Source: Nostoc sp. JL34 (GTDB lineage Bacteria; Cyanobacteriota; Cyanobacteriia; Cyanobacteriales; Nostocaceae). Taken from it: 34,784 bases of DNA. Positions within the stretch are counted from its first letter, which is position 1. Each line of letters opens with the position of its first letter. The notes below the pieces were generated by a model, which was not told where the DNA came from, searched no databases, and saw only the letters and a list, made by a program, of their open reading frames with translations. The translations under genes were made by a program, and so were the position numbers. The stretch is taken from assembly GCF_017114945.1 (NCBI RefSeq), contig NZ_JABXKQ010000173.1:1-34784 (forward strand). Reading direction: 5' to 3'. Shown piece after piece: positions 8,641 to 17,179 of the stretch.

Positions 8641-8781
8641 TGGGTATATAGCCTTTCCTAGTCTGCTGAGGTACAAATCTCTGCGTACCTCTGCGCTTTA
8701 CTTTGCGTCCCTTTGCGTTTCAAAATATTATCTCTACCTCACATAACTGAGAATCGCTATAAAAACTTTTACTTCAGAATA
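8641..8781. repeat. intergenic dispersed-repeat-like sequence between convergent genes
   Basis: The 141 bases between the 3' ends of the adaptor and exporter genes contain a run of near-repeats of the form CTCTGCGTACCTCTGCG then CTTTGCGTCCCTTTGCG (about 8679-8720). Such CTCTGCG/CTTTGCG strings are common filler in Nostoc-type intergenic DNA. No clear terminator hairpin is visible. Confidence 0.4.
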
Positions 8782-10920
8782 TTAGGGAGTTAAAAATTTC
8801 AAGTGCTGACCGGGTAGCTGACGTAACTCATTGGGAGTACCAGTCAGCTTTAACTCTCCTGTTTCTAGCAAAACAATGAAATCAGCCCGCTCAATTACTC
8901 TAGGGCGGTGACTAATCATAATAGTTGTTTGACCCTGACGATCTGCTAATAAATTATCTAAAACTTTAGTTTCTAATGCTGGGTCTAAAGCGCCTGTAGA
9001 CTCATCTAATATTAACACTGGTGGATTAGTAACAATTGCCCTAGCTATTGCTAATCTTTGCTTCTGTCCTCCAGAAATATTTGCACCAAATTCTCCTAAG
9101 ACAGTTTGATATTTATCAGGTAAATTGCTAATAAATTCGTCTGCGCCAGCTATCTGACAAGCTTTCACGATTTGTTCAAAATTAACTGAAGGATAGGCAA
9201 AATGGAAATTCTCAATAATTGAACGACTCCAAAAGTGCGGTTCTTGAGGAATCAATATTATTTGTTGACGGCGACAGTCTAAAGATATATCTTGCTGATT
9301 ATAATTTCCATAACGAATATTACCAGATTGCAAATCATATAATCCCGCTATTAACTTAACTAAAGTACTTTTTCCACAACCTGATTGTCCGATTAAGGCT
9401 GTTACTTTTCCTCCAGGAATGATAAGAGAGAAATCTTTTAATAAATTAACTCTACCTTGATGATGAAAATTCAGGTTAGTACAAACAATATCTGTATTAA
9501 CAGTGATTTCCGCCCAAGGTTTTTTACACTCTTTCTCATCTTCTGTTGTAGCATCTAGGACTTCTGTGAGGCGTTGAATTACTACTTGAGCAGTAATAAA
9601 TTCATTAACTAAGCCGACCACCGAACTCAAAAACCCTAAAAAATTTCCACTCATGCCGTTAAAAGCAAGTAATTGACCTATACTTAGAGTGCGATTAATT
9701 ACAAAGTAGCTGCCTAACCAAAGTAAACCAATATTTGTCAAACTATTGAATAGAGTTGTAACGGTGGTACTGTAAAACCCTAGCTTCATAGTACTCCACT
9801 TGAAATTAGCGAGGCGACCGTAATTAGCTTGATACTCTTCCCAAGCTTGAGGAGTACCTTGGGTAGTCTTAAGTATTTGGATACCGCGAAAAGTTTCTAC
9901 AAGAAAACCTTGAATTTCTGTATTTAAAATAATAGAATCACGGGTTTTTTGTCGTAAAGCTGGTAAGAATAGCCAATTAATACCTATAACTATCATAAAG
10001 ACAAATAAGGAAGCTAAAGAAAGCTGCCAACTATAAAAAATCATGATTCCCAAAGAGATGACAGCGATAAAAAATTGACTGGGTAAACCCAAAACTATTT
10101 GAGAAACTAAATTATGAACTCTTTCTATATCATCAATGCGGCTAACAACTTCTCCACTGCGACGGGCTTCAAAATAAGATAAGGGTAAGCGGAGGAGTTT
10201 ATACCCGTAATCTAGAATTAATCCCAACTCTAGCCTTTGAGCATATTGTCCTACTAAGTGAGATTGAACAATCCCAATAGCAGCTTGAAAAATATTTAAA
10301 GTAATAACCGCAATGGCTACGGTAGTTAATAGCTGTATATCTCCCCTCACCAAAACATCATCTGTAAGGAGCTGCATCATTAAAGGATAAGCTAGAGAAA
10401 GAAGTCCAACTACAATATTGATTGCGATCGCTTCTGCAAGGATTTTGCTATAGGGTAAAACTCTTTTGAGGAAACGTCCAAAACCGTCTATTTTATCCGA
10501 TCCCTGTTGATAAAAACGAGTTTCATCTGGAGTTAATAACAGCATTACACCATTCGCCCAGCCCTCTAATAACTCTTGACGGTTGAGCTTACGAATACCT
10601 ACTGCTGGGTCGGCAATAACATATTTATTATCTTTTTGTGCGTACAATACAACCCAGTGATATCCTTTCCAGTGAATGATGGCAGGGAGAGAAATTCTAT
10701 CCAAGCGTTCTATTAATTCAGGTGTTGCTCTCACTGGACGGGCATTAAAACCCAAGTTTTCCGCCCCTCGTCTTAAACTAAGCAGAGTAGTACCTTGCTT
10801 ACCTGTACCTACTAATTCCCGCATTTTGTTGATGCCGAAGGTTCTACCGTAGTGTTGTGCTATGGTTGCAAGGCAAGCAGCACCACAATCTTCTTCACTG
10901 TGTTGTAAAACCGCTTTCAT
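8782..10920 (-). CDS. peptidase C39 domain-containing ABC transporter (PCAT exporter)
   Basis: A 712-residue ABC exporter that cuts a GG leader and pumps out the core peptide. Residues 1-135 are the C39 peptidase. The catalytic Cys12 is in DCGAAC, His88 in GYHWVVL and Asp104 in ADPAVG, so the peptidase should be active. The membrane domain spans about 150-450. The ATPase has Walker A GQSGCGKST (about 510-518), signature ISGGQKQR (about 613-620), Walker B VLILDES (about 633-639) and an H-loop ISHR. It is encoded convergently with the HlyD gene and ends 141 bases from it. With the GG peptide and HlyD it makes a complete processing and export unit apart from the outer-membrane channel. The start is set by the first methionine just before the C39 motif. 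Confidence 0.93.
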   Translation of the reverse strand: MKAVLQHSEEDCGAACLATIAQHYGRTFGINKMRELVGTGKQGTTLLSLRRGAENLGFNARPVRATPELIERLDRISLPAIIHWKGYHWVVLYAQKDNKYVIADPAVGIRKLNRQELLEGWANGVMLLLTPDETRFYQQGSDKIDGFGRFLKRVLPYSKILAEAIAINIVVGLLSLAYPLMMQLLTDDVLVRGDIQLLTTVAIAVITLNIFQAAIGIVQSHLVGQYAQRLELGLILDYGYKLLRLPLSYFEARRSGEVVSRIDDIERVHNLVSQIVLGLPSQFFIAVISLGIMIFYSWQLSLASLFVFMIVIGINWLFLPALRQKTRDSIILNTEIQGFLVETFRGIQILKTTQGTPQAWEEYQANYGRLANFKWSTMKLGFYSTTVTTLFNSLTNIGLLWLGSYFVINRTLSIGQLLAFNGMSGNFLGFLSSVVGLVNEFITAQVVIQRLTEVLDATTEDEKECKKPWAEITVNTDIVCTNLNFHHQGRVNLLKDFSLIIPGGKVTALIGQSGCGKSTLVKLIAGLYDLQSGNIRYGNYNQQDISLDCRRQQIILIPQEPHFWSRSIIENFHFAYPSVNFEQIVKACQIAGADEFISNLPDKYQTVLGEFGANISGGQKQRLAIARAIVTNPPVLILDESTGALDPALETKVLDNLLADRQGQTTIMISHRPRVIERADFIVLLETGELKLTGTPNELRQLPGQHLKFLTP

Positions 10921-11118
10921 GACAGAAAAATACCCAATTTTTTACTTTATGTTTCCCAATTGGGTTCTGAAATTAACACAACGCTTCCCCTAATTACCAC
11001 TGCTATACGCACTTTCAATGCCTGCTTTGGACTCGGACATTATTTCTAGAGCCGAACTGCTACAATAAACCATCCCGACTTGACAACTGTCGGTAGCAAA
11101 AAATTTTCTTTGATTCTT

Positions 11119-11283
11119 ATGAGTGAAAAACTCCAAACCGAAAAAGATCAGCTACAGGCAAGCACTAGTATAAAGATAAATAAAGAAACAGAAAACGAAA
11201 AAGTTCTATGTTCTCATTGCCAGCGTACTGCTACGAACGGTATTAAATGTAAAGGTATTTGTGTGGCTGACAATGACTATTAA
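11119..11283 (+). CDS. small cysteine-rich protein (CxxC...CxxxC)
   Basis: A short protein of 54 residues from the ATG at 11119. A TTG start at 11080 would add 13 residues with no supporting signal. The N-terminal half is polar and charged. The C-terminal half has CSHCQRTATNGIKCKGICVADNDY-type spacing, with four cysteines arranged CxxC then CxxxC. This suggests a small metal-binding knuckle or a redox motif. The tail has the dense, patterned look of a conserved family, but I cannot name it. It diverges from the C39 exporter (198 bases between the two starts) and lies 35 bases before the Mpo1-like gene, so it may be the first gene of the Rieske operon. No membrane segment or GG leader is present. 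Confidence 0.6.
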   Translation: MSEKLQTEKDQLQASTSIKINKETENEKVLCSHCQRTATNGIKCKGICVADNDY

Positions 11284-11318
11284 GGTATAAATTATATTTA
11301 TTTCTCATCCACTCTCTT

Positions 11319-11741
11319 ATGATTAATATCAATTTTAATCCTAAACAAAAGGTAAGAAATCGAATTAATAATCAAATTCTGGATCATCCTTTTACAGATT
11401 ATTGGGATATTTTTCTTCTTAAACATCAGCATCCAATTAATATTACTTTACACATTCTGGGAATATTATTTTTTTATAGTTTACTCTTTTGTGCTTGGGA
11501 GTTGCAAAACTTTTGGTTACTTTTAGGTTTACCTCTGACTCAGTTGCTAGGATTAACTGGACATTTTTTATTTGAGCGTAGCCATATCGATTTACAAGAT
11601 GCTGTTTTCTCTTGGCGGGCTTCTTACTGTTTGGGTAAAATGTTAATCAGGATTTTAATTGGTAAATATCGAGATGATATTAGCCAACGGCACGAAAAAT
11701 TAAATAATTATCTATCAAACAATTATGCAAATATTCAATAA
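11319..11741 (+). CDS. Mpo1-like (DUF962) membrane protein
   Basis: A 140-residue protein with two hydrophobic stretches (about 40-62 and 64-82). It has the DUF962/Mpo1 pattern: KHQHPINITLHILG near residues 34-47 and GHFLFERSH near 84-92, with the repeated histidines that bind iron in yeast Mpo1, a 2-hydroxy fatty acid dioxygenase. Many DUF962 members are fused or linked to lipid metabolism. The last 17 bases overlap the Rieske oxygenase gene, so the two are probably translated together. No strong ribosome site precedes the ATG. The family call is fairly sure; the dioxygenase activity is inferred from the family. Confidence 0.68.
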   Translation: MININFNPKQKVRNRINNQILDHPFTDYWDIFLLKHQHPINITLHILGILFFYSLLFCAWELQNFWLLLGLPLTQLLGLTGHFLFERSHIDLQDAVFSWRASYCLGKMLIRILIGKYRDDISQRHEKLNNYLSNNYANIQ

Positions 11742-12729
11742 TTGGAATGTAATTGCTAAAGGTTGGTATATTGCCTGTCCTAGTCATGAAATCCCTAAAA
11801 AAACAGCAAAATCTGTAGAAATATGCGGTCATAAAATTGCCATTTTTAGAGGTGAAGATGGGCAAGTGCGGGCTTTGGATGCTTATTGTCCTCATTTGGG
11901 AACAGATTTAGGAATTGGGAAAGTTGATGGTAATTGGATTCGTTGTACATTTCATCATTGGGCATTTGATGAAACAGGGGTTTGTCAAAATATTCCTTGT
12001 CAATCAGAAATTCCTACTCAAGCTAAATTACAAGTTTATGCGACAGAGGAAAAGTATGGATTTGTCTGGATTTATCCAGATGCTAAAGCACCAGAAGGAG
12101 TGGCTGATTTTGATGAATTAAAGAGTAAACAAATTCTTACACAAACTGATATGGCATTTGAAAGAAGTTGCCATCATCATATTTGTATGATGAATGGGAT
12201 TGATGCTCAACATTTAAAAACAATTCATCATTTAGACATAAAAATGGAACTGTCGCTACATCGTAGCGAATTAGGCACACAAATAGACTTTACAATGCGG
12301 GGAAAATTCACTCAAACTACTTGGAAAGAAAGATTAAGTCAAAGATTTATTGGTTCTATATATCAGTATTCAATGCGTTATGCTCATGGTTGCATTGGTC
12401 TGTTAACAATGATGAAAGATGTCCGGCTTTTTCCCCCACTGTATATGATATATGCTTATACTCCAATTGCACCTGGAAGAACGATAATTCAACCGATTTA
12501 TGTAACTGAAAAACGTCAAGGTATTGTGGGATATCTGTTAAGTCAGTTTTTGCTATTCTGTACTCGCTTGGCTTACTATATGCTCAGAGATGAAGATGGC
12601 AAAATTTACGACAATATTCGCTTTAATCCGAAGTTGCTCCTTAGCATTGATCAGCCATTAGCTGAATATATGGAGTATGTAAACCAGCTAGAACCGTCTC
12701 GATGGTCAAAAAATAGGGGTGCAGAATAG
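11725..12729 (+). CDS. Rieske 2Fe-2S aromatic-ring-hydroxylating-type oxygenase
   Basis: A 334-residue oxygenase alpha-subunit-type protein. The Rieske centre is CPHLG (Cys55, His57) and CTFHHW (Cys74, His77). The mononuclear iron site is the D-x2-H-x4-H motif with Asp160, His163 and His168. Hydrophobic residues near 265-285 (YLLSQFLLFCTRLAYYML) could attach the protein to the membrane, as in some sterol, carotenoid or chlorophyll-modifying Rieske enzymes. The ATG lies inside the preceding gene, giving a 17-base overlap. No reductase gene is nearby, so electrons probably come from ferredoxin. The substrate is unknown; coupling to an Mpo1-like gene suggests a lipid or isoprenoid substrate, but that is inference. 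Confidence 0.85.
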   Translation: MQIFNNWNVIAKGWYIACPSHEIPKKTAKSVEICGHKIAIFRGEDGQVRALDAYCPHLGTDLGIGKVDGNWIRCTFHHWAFDETGVCQNIPCQSEIPTQAKLQVYATEEKYGFVWIYPDAKAPEGVADFDELKSKQILTQTDMAFERSCHHHICMMNGIDAQHLKTIHHLDIKMELSLHRSELGTQIDFTMRGKFTQTTWKERLSQRFIGSIYQYSMRYAHGCIGLLTMMKDVRLFPPLYMIYAYTPIAPGRTIIQPIYVTEKRQGIVGYLLSQFLLFCTRLAYYMLRDEDGKIYDNIRFNPKLLLSIDQPLAEYMEYVNQLEPSRWSKNRGAE

Positions 12730-12803
12730 TAGGTTTGGTTTCGCTTAAGCTCAACCCAACAAACCCTGCAAATTGTTGGGTTTCGTTCCTCAACCCAACG
12801 TAC
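12729..12803. repeat. dispersed cyanobacterial repeat with inverted copies
   Basis: Directly after the Rieske gene are two related units. The first is GTAGGTTTGGTTTCGC...CTCAACCCAAC (12729-12760). The second is GTTGGGTTTCGTTCC followed by TCAACCCAAC (12775-12799). Each can fold through GTTGGG/CCCAAC. This family of GTTGGGTTTCGTTCCTCAACCCAAC elements is familiar from intergenic DNA of Nostoc-type genomes. Confidence 0.6.
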
Positions 12804-12970
12804 AAATTTTTATTTTTTAGCCTTAACCGAGTAATATTGAGTGAGGCGATCGCCATTCTCTGAGGAATTCGTTGCTTGAGTGATAGGTTGACCATGATTT
12901 TCTGCTCTGGCAAGGAGTCTTACTTTATTATGGGTTGGGACATATTTTTCTTGTGACATACCGCCCAAGC

Positions 12971-13732
12971 TCATTTTGTCAAGAAATCGCTAGAATCAGG
13001 TTTCTCAAACACCATTAAATGCTGTTGAGGTAACAAGTTTTTAGTTTCACGCCAAACTAAACCAACAGCTTGCATTTCTTGGCGGACTTGCTTTTGAGTC
13101 ATTTTGTGCAGACGTTTGATCATAATAAAGGGATTTTCAGCCCGATACTCAACCAAAACCACTCGACCACCTGGTTTAAGTGCTTTCACAATTCCTTGCA
13201 TCACTTCTTGGGGATACTCAAGTTCATGGTAAGTATCCACCATCAATGCCAAATCAATACTTTCAGATGGTAAGTTGGGGTCGCTAAGGGTTGCTAAAAC
13301 AGTCTCAACATTGGTGAGATTTTTCTCTTTTTTGAACAAATCAATGATTTCTAACATTTCTGGCTGAACATCTACAGCCAACACCTTACCTGCTGTTAAT
13401 AGCGGCGCGATACGAAAGCTTAAGTAACCTGTCCCAGCGCCAATATCCGCCACTACATCATTAGGTTTCAGATTGAGGGCGTTAACTACCTTACTTGGCT
13501 GTTCCTCTCCCTCTCGACTTGGACGTTCTAGCCAGCCAGCGCCGGTGTATCCCATCACCTTGGCGATTTCGCGCCCCATGTAATATTTGCCGATACCATC
13601 TGGACTGTGGATTATCCGTTGTTCGTAAACAGTGGTGGATAAAGTCGCGGCTTGTGCTGTCAGGGTTGGATTCAGCAGCAAGCAACTCAACATCACAACA
13701 AGAGTTACTATAAAGTGGAGAAAATTTAACAT
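12971..13732 (-). CDS. class I SAM-dependent methyltransferase with signal peptide
   Basis: A 253-residue protein. Residues 1-28 are a signal peptide: a hydrophobic core IVTLVVMLSCLLL and an AQA-A cleavage site. The rest is a Rossmann methyltransferase with motif I VVADIGAGTGYLS (93-105), an acidic motif II region AVDVQPEML (about 119-127), and the late motif LKPGGRVVLVEY. A SAM enzyme with an export signal is unusual because SAM is cytoplasmic; the segment might instead anchor the protein in the membrane. Such proteins are seen in several bacterial groups. The gene starts head to head with the next methyltransferase, leaving no room for separate promoters. Its substrate is unknown. Confidence 0.82.
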   Translation of the reverse strand: MLNFLHFIVTLVVMLSCLLLNPTLTAQAATLSTTVYEQRIIHSPDGIGKYYMGREIAKVMGYTGAGWLERPSREGEEQPSKVVNALNLKPNDVVADIGAGTGYLSFRIAPLLTAGKVLAVDVQPEMLEIIDLFKKEKNLTNVETVLATLSDPNLPSESIDLALMVDTYHELEYPQEVMQGIVKALKPGGRVVLVEYRAENPFIMIKRLHKMTQKQVRQEMQAVGLVWRETKNLLPQQHLMVFEKPDSSDFLTK

Positions 13733-13738
13733 TTGGTT

Positions 13739-14557
13739 ATGACTGATCTAGATAATTATAAGCAGCAACTAAGAGAATTTTATGGTAGTAGAACAACTTA
13801 TGACCATGAAGAAGGTACTCGCCATCCTCTAGAAGCCAAACTTTTACTTGAATTTGTTCCACTACATTCGGGACAGAAAATTCTTGATGTGGCGACTGGA
13901 ACAGGTTTACTTGCGATTGCTGCTGCTGAAAAAGTTGGTTCAGAGGGTTATGTAGTTGGGATTGATATGACCCCTGAAATGTTGCATCAAGCAAGACAAA
14001 AGATTACCGCAGCAAAGTTACAAAATATTGAGTTGATTGAGGCAGATGCCGAATATTTCAACTTTAGTGATAGTAGTTTTGATGTTGTCTTTTGCTGTGA
14101 GGCAATTGTACTTTTTCCTGATATACTTGCTACTTTGCAAAAGTGGTACGGCTACTTGAAAACAGGAGGGTATGTGGCATTTACCTGTCCTCCCGAAACT
14201 GCTTTTATGGCCTCTCTTCAGCAGAGGATTTGCGCTAGAGTTTTGGGTGTATCGCTACCACATATCCTTGAACCACTGGGAACTCCAGAAAAATGTCGGA
14301 AATTGCTTGATCGGGCAGGTTTTAGAGATATCGAAATTAAGATTGAGCCATCAGGACGTTATCGGCCTCTAAGTGATAACAAATTATCTGAGACAGTAAT
14401 TAATATAAATTTTAAAGGTAATCCCCTGTTGTCAAAATTATCACAAGAACAATTAAATCAATTGCAAGTTGAGTACAAAGCAGAAATTGAGAAACTAGCA
14501 ACCGATCAAGGTATTTGGATAGACACTACAAAGTTGTTTGTTCGCGCTCGAAAATAA
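13739..14557 (+). CDS. class I SAM-dependent methyltransferase (UbiE/Methyltransf_11 type)
   Basis: A soluble 272-residue methyltransferase (counted from the ATG at 13739). Motif I is ILDVATGTG (48-56), with GIDMTPEML after beta 2 and the DVVFCCEAIVLFPD stretch of motif post-II. KTGGYVAFTCPP is the usual motif before beta 6. A TTG at 13733 in the same frame has GGAG 12 bases upstream, whereas the ATG has it 18 bases upstream, so the start is uncertain by two residues. The gene begins 6 bases from the start codon of the oppositely oriented methyltransferase, so its promoter must lie inside that gene. The substrate is unknown; small metabolites, quinones or sterol-like molecules are all possible. 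Confidence 0.82.
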   Translation: MTDLDNYKQQLREFYGSRTTYDHEEGTRHPLEAKLLLEFVPLHSGQKILDVATGTGLLAIAAAEKVGSEGYVVGIDMTPEMLHQARQKITAAKLQNIELIEADAEYFNFSDSSFDVVFCCEAIVLFPDILATLQKWYGYLKTGGYVAFTCPPETAFMASLQQRICARVLGVSLPHILEPLGTPEKCRKLLDRAGFRDIEIKIEPSGRYRPLSDNKLSETVININFKGNPLLSKLSQEQLNQLQVEYKAEIEKLATDQGIWIDTTKLFVRARK

Positions 14558-14729
14558 GTTGATCAGCTTTGCTCCTGAACTTACAATTTAGGGCGATCGC
14601 AGATGATAATCTTGCGATTAATAATGACAATGACAGTTTAATCTCCTAGACCGATGTGCAAGTAAACATTTTCAGGATTTACTTGAACAGCCCCTTGAAA
14701 AATTTGTAATCCAACCTTTGGACACTTAT

Positions 14730-16994
14730 ATGCAAAACCTGTCCCTAATATTAGTACCTGTACTCGCTGCCCAGAAAGCAGCAGGTGACGGTTTAATTAA
14801 ACCTCTCGGTCATCACGAGCTGCTGTTGGTGCTAGTGCAACTGTCACTATTGCTTCTCGTAGCGCGGGGATTAGGTGAGTTGATGCGCCGGATTAACCTA
14901 CCACCTGTTGTTGGAGAATTACTGGCGGGTGTGCTGCTTGGCCCTTCTTTATTTGGTTTGCTCCTTCCCGATTTACAGGCGCACATCTTTCCCAAAAGTC
15001 AAGAACAGTCTAATTTACTTTCGGTGATTTCTTGGTTAGGCGTGTTATTTTTGCTGATTGTGACTGGGTTGGAGACGGATCTCAAGCTGATTCTTCGTAA
15101 GGGTAAAACGGCTCTTTTGATTTCACTGGGCGGAATTATTATCCCCTTTATCACTGGATTTGGGCTGGGCTGGCTATTGCCAGATAGTTTTTTAGCCGAC
15201 CCAGAAAAGCGATTGGTATTTAGTTTATTTATCGCCACAGCAATGAGTATTTCGGCAGTCCCAGTGATTGCAAAGGTGCTGATGGACTTAAACCTGATTC
15301 GCCGTGACATTGGTCAAGTTACCTTAGCCGCTGGGATGACTGACGACACCATCGGCTGGATTTTACTTTCTGTGGTTTCAGGTTTAGCTAGTAGCGGCAA
15401 ATTTGACCTGGGGACAATTTTCCATTCTGTGAGTGCGGCCATATTATTTTTAGCGATCGCTTTTACAATTGGGCGTACCATTGTAGACCAGATTTTGCGT
15501 TGGGTTGATGACTATGTTGGTGGAATCGCCGCTAGTATGTCGGTTGTGCTGATTCTTGCGCTCTCGGCAGCAGCACTTACCCACGGATTAGGTCTAGAAG
15601 CGGCATTAGGTGCTTTTGTAATGGGGATTCTAGCAGGTCAATCCCGCCGCTTTAGCAATGAAGCTGGACACATGCTAGAAGTCTTCACAGCGGCCTTTTT
15701 AGCGCCAATTTTCTTTGCTTCAGCCGGCTTGAAAGTTAATTTGCTAGCTCTGTTAGTCCCTCAAACGTTGATATTTGGCTTGATTGTTCTCGCTGTCGCT
15801 TGTGTTGGCAAATTTACAGGTGCTTACCTTGGTTCTCGTGCGGGCGGCTTGAGTCATTGGGAAGGTTTGGCGATGGGTTCCGGGATGAATGCTCGCGGGG
15901 CGATGGAAATTGTCGTTGCCACCATTGGTTTATCTTTGGGAGTGCTGAATCCCCAGATGTACTCGATTATTGTCATGGTAGCGATCGTCACTTCCCTAAT
16001 GGCTCCACCCCTACTGCGATGGACTTTATCAAAAGTGGTTATGGGTGAAGAGGAAGCTCGACGTTTGGAACAAGAAGAACAGGATAGCCGCAGTTTTATC
16101 AAGCAGATTCAGCGTGTCTTAATACCTACTAGCGGTGGCCCCAACATCCAACTCGCGGCGCAACTAGTCGGTTATATGGCTCACCAAAACTCCATAGAAG
16201 TTACATCTCTATATGCCCTGAGTGATAAGCAACCTCAAAGCAAAGCCCGCCGGATGGAGGCAACCCAGCTTAAAGACAGTGCCGCGGAGCAAGCTCTGGC
16301 TTCTGTCACAGAGGAAATGCAGCTACCTGCTGATACCACCCTGCAAACAAAAACGGAGTCTGGGCGTAATAAAGCAGAGGTAATTCTGAATGAAGCAAAG
16401 AAAAACTATGACTTGATTGTACTGGGAGCTTCGGAACAGATAAGCCCTCAGAAAGCATTGTTCAATTTGCTTGTTGACCGGGTTGTCCAAGAAGCGCCTT
16501 GTGCAACGATGGTGGTAAAGTCACACCTACCCCAACCTCAAGGCGAGATATGCAAAATCCCTCAACAACAACTGAAAAAGATTCTGGTGCCAACTGTGGG
16601 GACAGAATATAGCAAAAATGCCGTAGAGATGGCAAGTACGATTGCAGCTCAAACCGGGGCATTAGTGATGATCGTTAACGTGATAAATTTGCCACAGGTT
16701 GAGTATATTCTTTACGAACAGCGATCGCTAGCTCCAGTCAAGGAAATTGCTCACGATATGCTTGAACAGCAAGCAGCAATTGGCCGCAATCTGGGTGCTG
16801 ATGTCAAAACCTATATTCTTCAAGGAACCAGCCCAGAAAGGGAAATCCTCAAGTTTGCCAAAACCCAAGAAGTTGACCTAATTATTCTAGGAAGTAATAT
16901 CCGAATGGTTACGGGTCGCGTTTTCTTTGGTCATAGAGTCGATACAATTTTGAGTAAAGCTCATTGCCCAGTAGCAGTAATTACTGTGCCATAG
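14730..16994 (+). CDS. CPA2-type cation/proton antiporter fused to two universal stress protein domains
   Basis: A 754-residue protein with two parts. Residues about 15-430 form a KefB/NapA-like antiporter with 11-13 helices (ELLLVLVQLSLLLLVARGLGELMRRINLPPVVGELLAGVLLGP at the start). Residues about 460-600 and 620-754 are two cytoplasmic Usp domains. The second has the ATP-binding-like pattern ILGSN...GRVFFGHRVDTIL. Such Usp-tailed Na+/H+ or K+/H+ antiporters are common in cyanobacteria and link ion transport to adenine nucleotide or cyclic nucleotide sensing. The chosen ATG is four codons inside a longer TTG-started frame (14718). No neighbour suggests a specific ion. The protein acts in the inner or thylakoid membrane. 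Confidence 0.9.
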   Translation: MQNLSLILVPVLAAQKAAGDGLIKPLGHHELLLVLVQLSLLLLVARGLGELMRRINLPPVVGELLAGVLLGPSLFGLLLPDLQAHIFPKSQEQSNLLSVISWLGVLFLLIVTGLETDLKLILRKGKTALLISLGGIIIPFITGFGLGWLLPDSFLADPEKRLVFSLFIATAMSISAVPVIAKVLMDLNLIRRDIGQVTLAAGMTDDTIGWILLSVVSGLASSGKFDLGTIFHSVSAAILFLAIAFTIGRTIVDQILRWVDDYVGGIAASMSVVLILALSAAALTHGLGLEAALGAFVMGILAGQSRRFSNEAGHMLEVFTAAFLAPIFFASAGLKVNLLALLVPQTLIFGLIVLAVACVGKFTGAYLGSRAGGLSHWEGLAMGSGMNARGAMEIVVATIGLSLGVLNPQMYSIIVMVAIVTSLMAPPLLRWTLSKVVMGEEEARRLEQEEQDSRSFIKQIQRVLIPTSGGPNIQLAAQLVGYMAHQNSIEVTSLYALSDKQPQSKARRMEATQLKDSAAEQALASVTEEMQLPADTTLQTKTESGRNKAEVILNEAKKNYDLIVLGASEQISPQKALFNLLVDRVVQEAPCATMVVKSHLPQPQGEICKIPQQQLKKILVPTVGTEYSKNAVEMASTIAAQTGALVMIVNVINLPQVEYILYEQRSLAPVKEIAHDMLEQQAAIGRNLGADVKTYILQGTSPEREILKFAKTQEVDLIILGSNIRMVTGRVFFGHRVDTILSKAHCPVAVITVP

Positions 16995-17005
16995 TCGTTC
17001 TAAGC

Positions 17006-17152
17006 TTAGATGCATTTAGGCAACTTTATCGTTTGTGCATAATGCTCGAAGACGAGGTAAAGCTTTGCTTTGAGGCCTCCTTGAGTCTTTTCAAAAGCTA
17101 GATCCCTGGAATCCCGGTTGAGCTTTTCCTGAATCTCTGTTTTGTGAATCAT
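17006..17152 (-). CDS. possible small protein of 48 residues, unrecognised
   Basis: An ATG-started frame of 48 codons, 27 bases after the GMC oxidoreductase stop on the same strand. The product starts MIHKTEIQEKLNRDSRDLAF and continues with a Gly-Gly turn and a hydrophobic LYLVFEHYAQTIKL stretch. It has a protein-like composition and helical look. It may be a real small gene or a remnant, for example the tail of an old mobile gene. No strong ribosome site is visible. I do not recognise the family. Confidence 0.35.
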   Translation of the reverse strand: MIHKTEIQEKLNRDSRDLAFEKTQGGLKAKLYLVFEHYAQTIKLPKCI

Positions 17153-17179
17153 CGTTATCTTTAGGCGATCGCGCGCGAG

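Noticed and set aside
12641..12913. 90-codon minus frame at the end of the Rieske gene
   Set aside because: It overlaps the Rieske gene and is mostly encoded by the GTTGGGTTTCG dispersed repeat.
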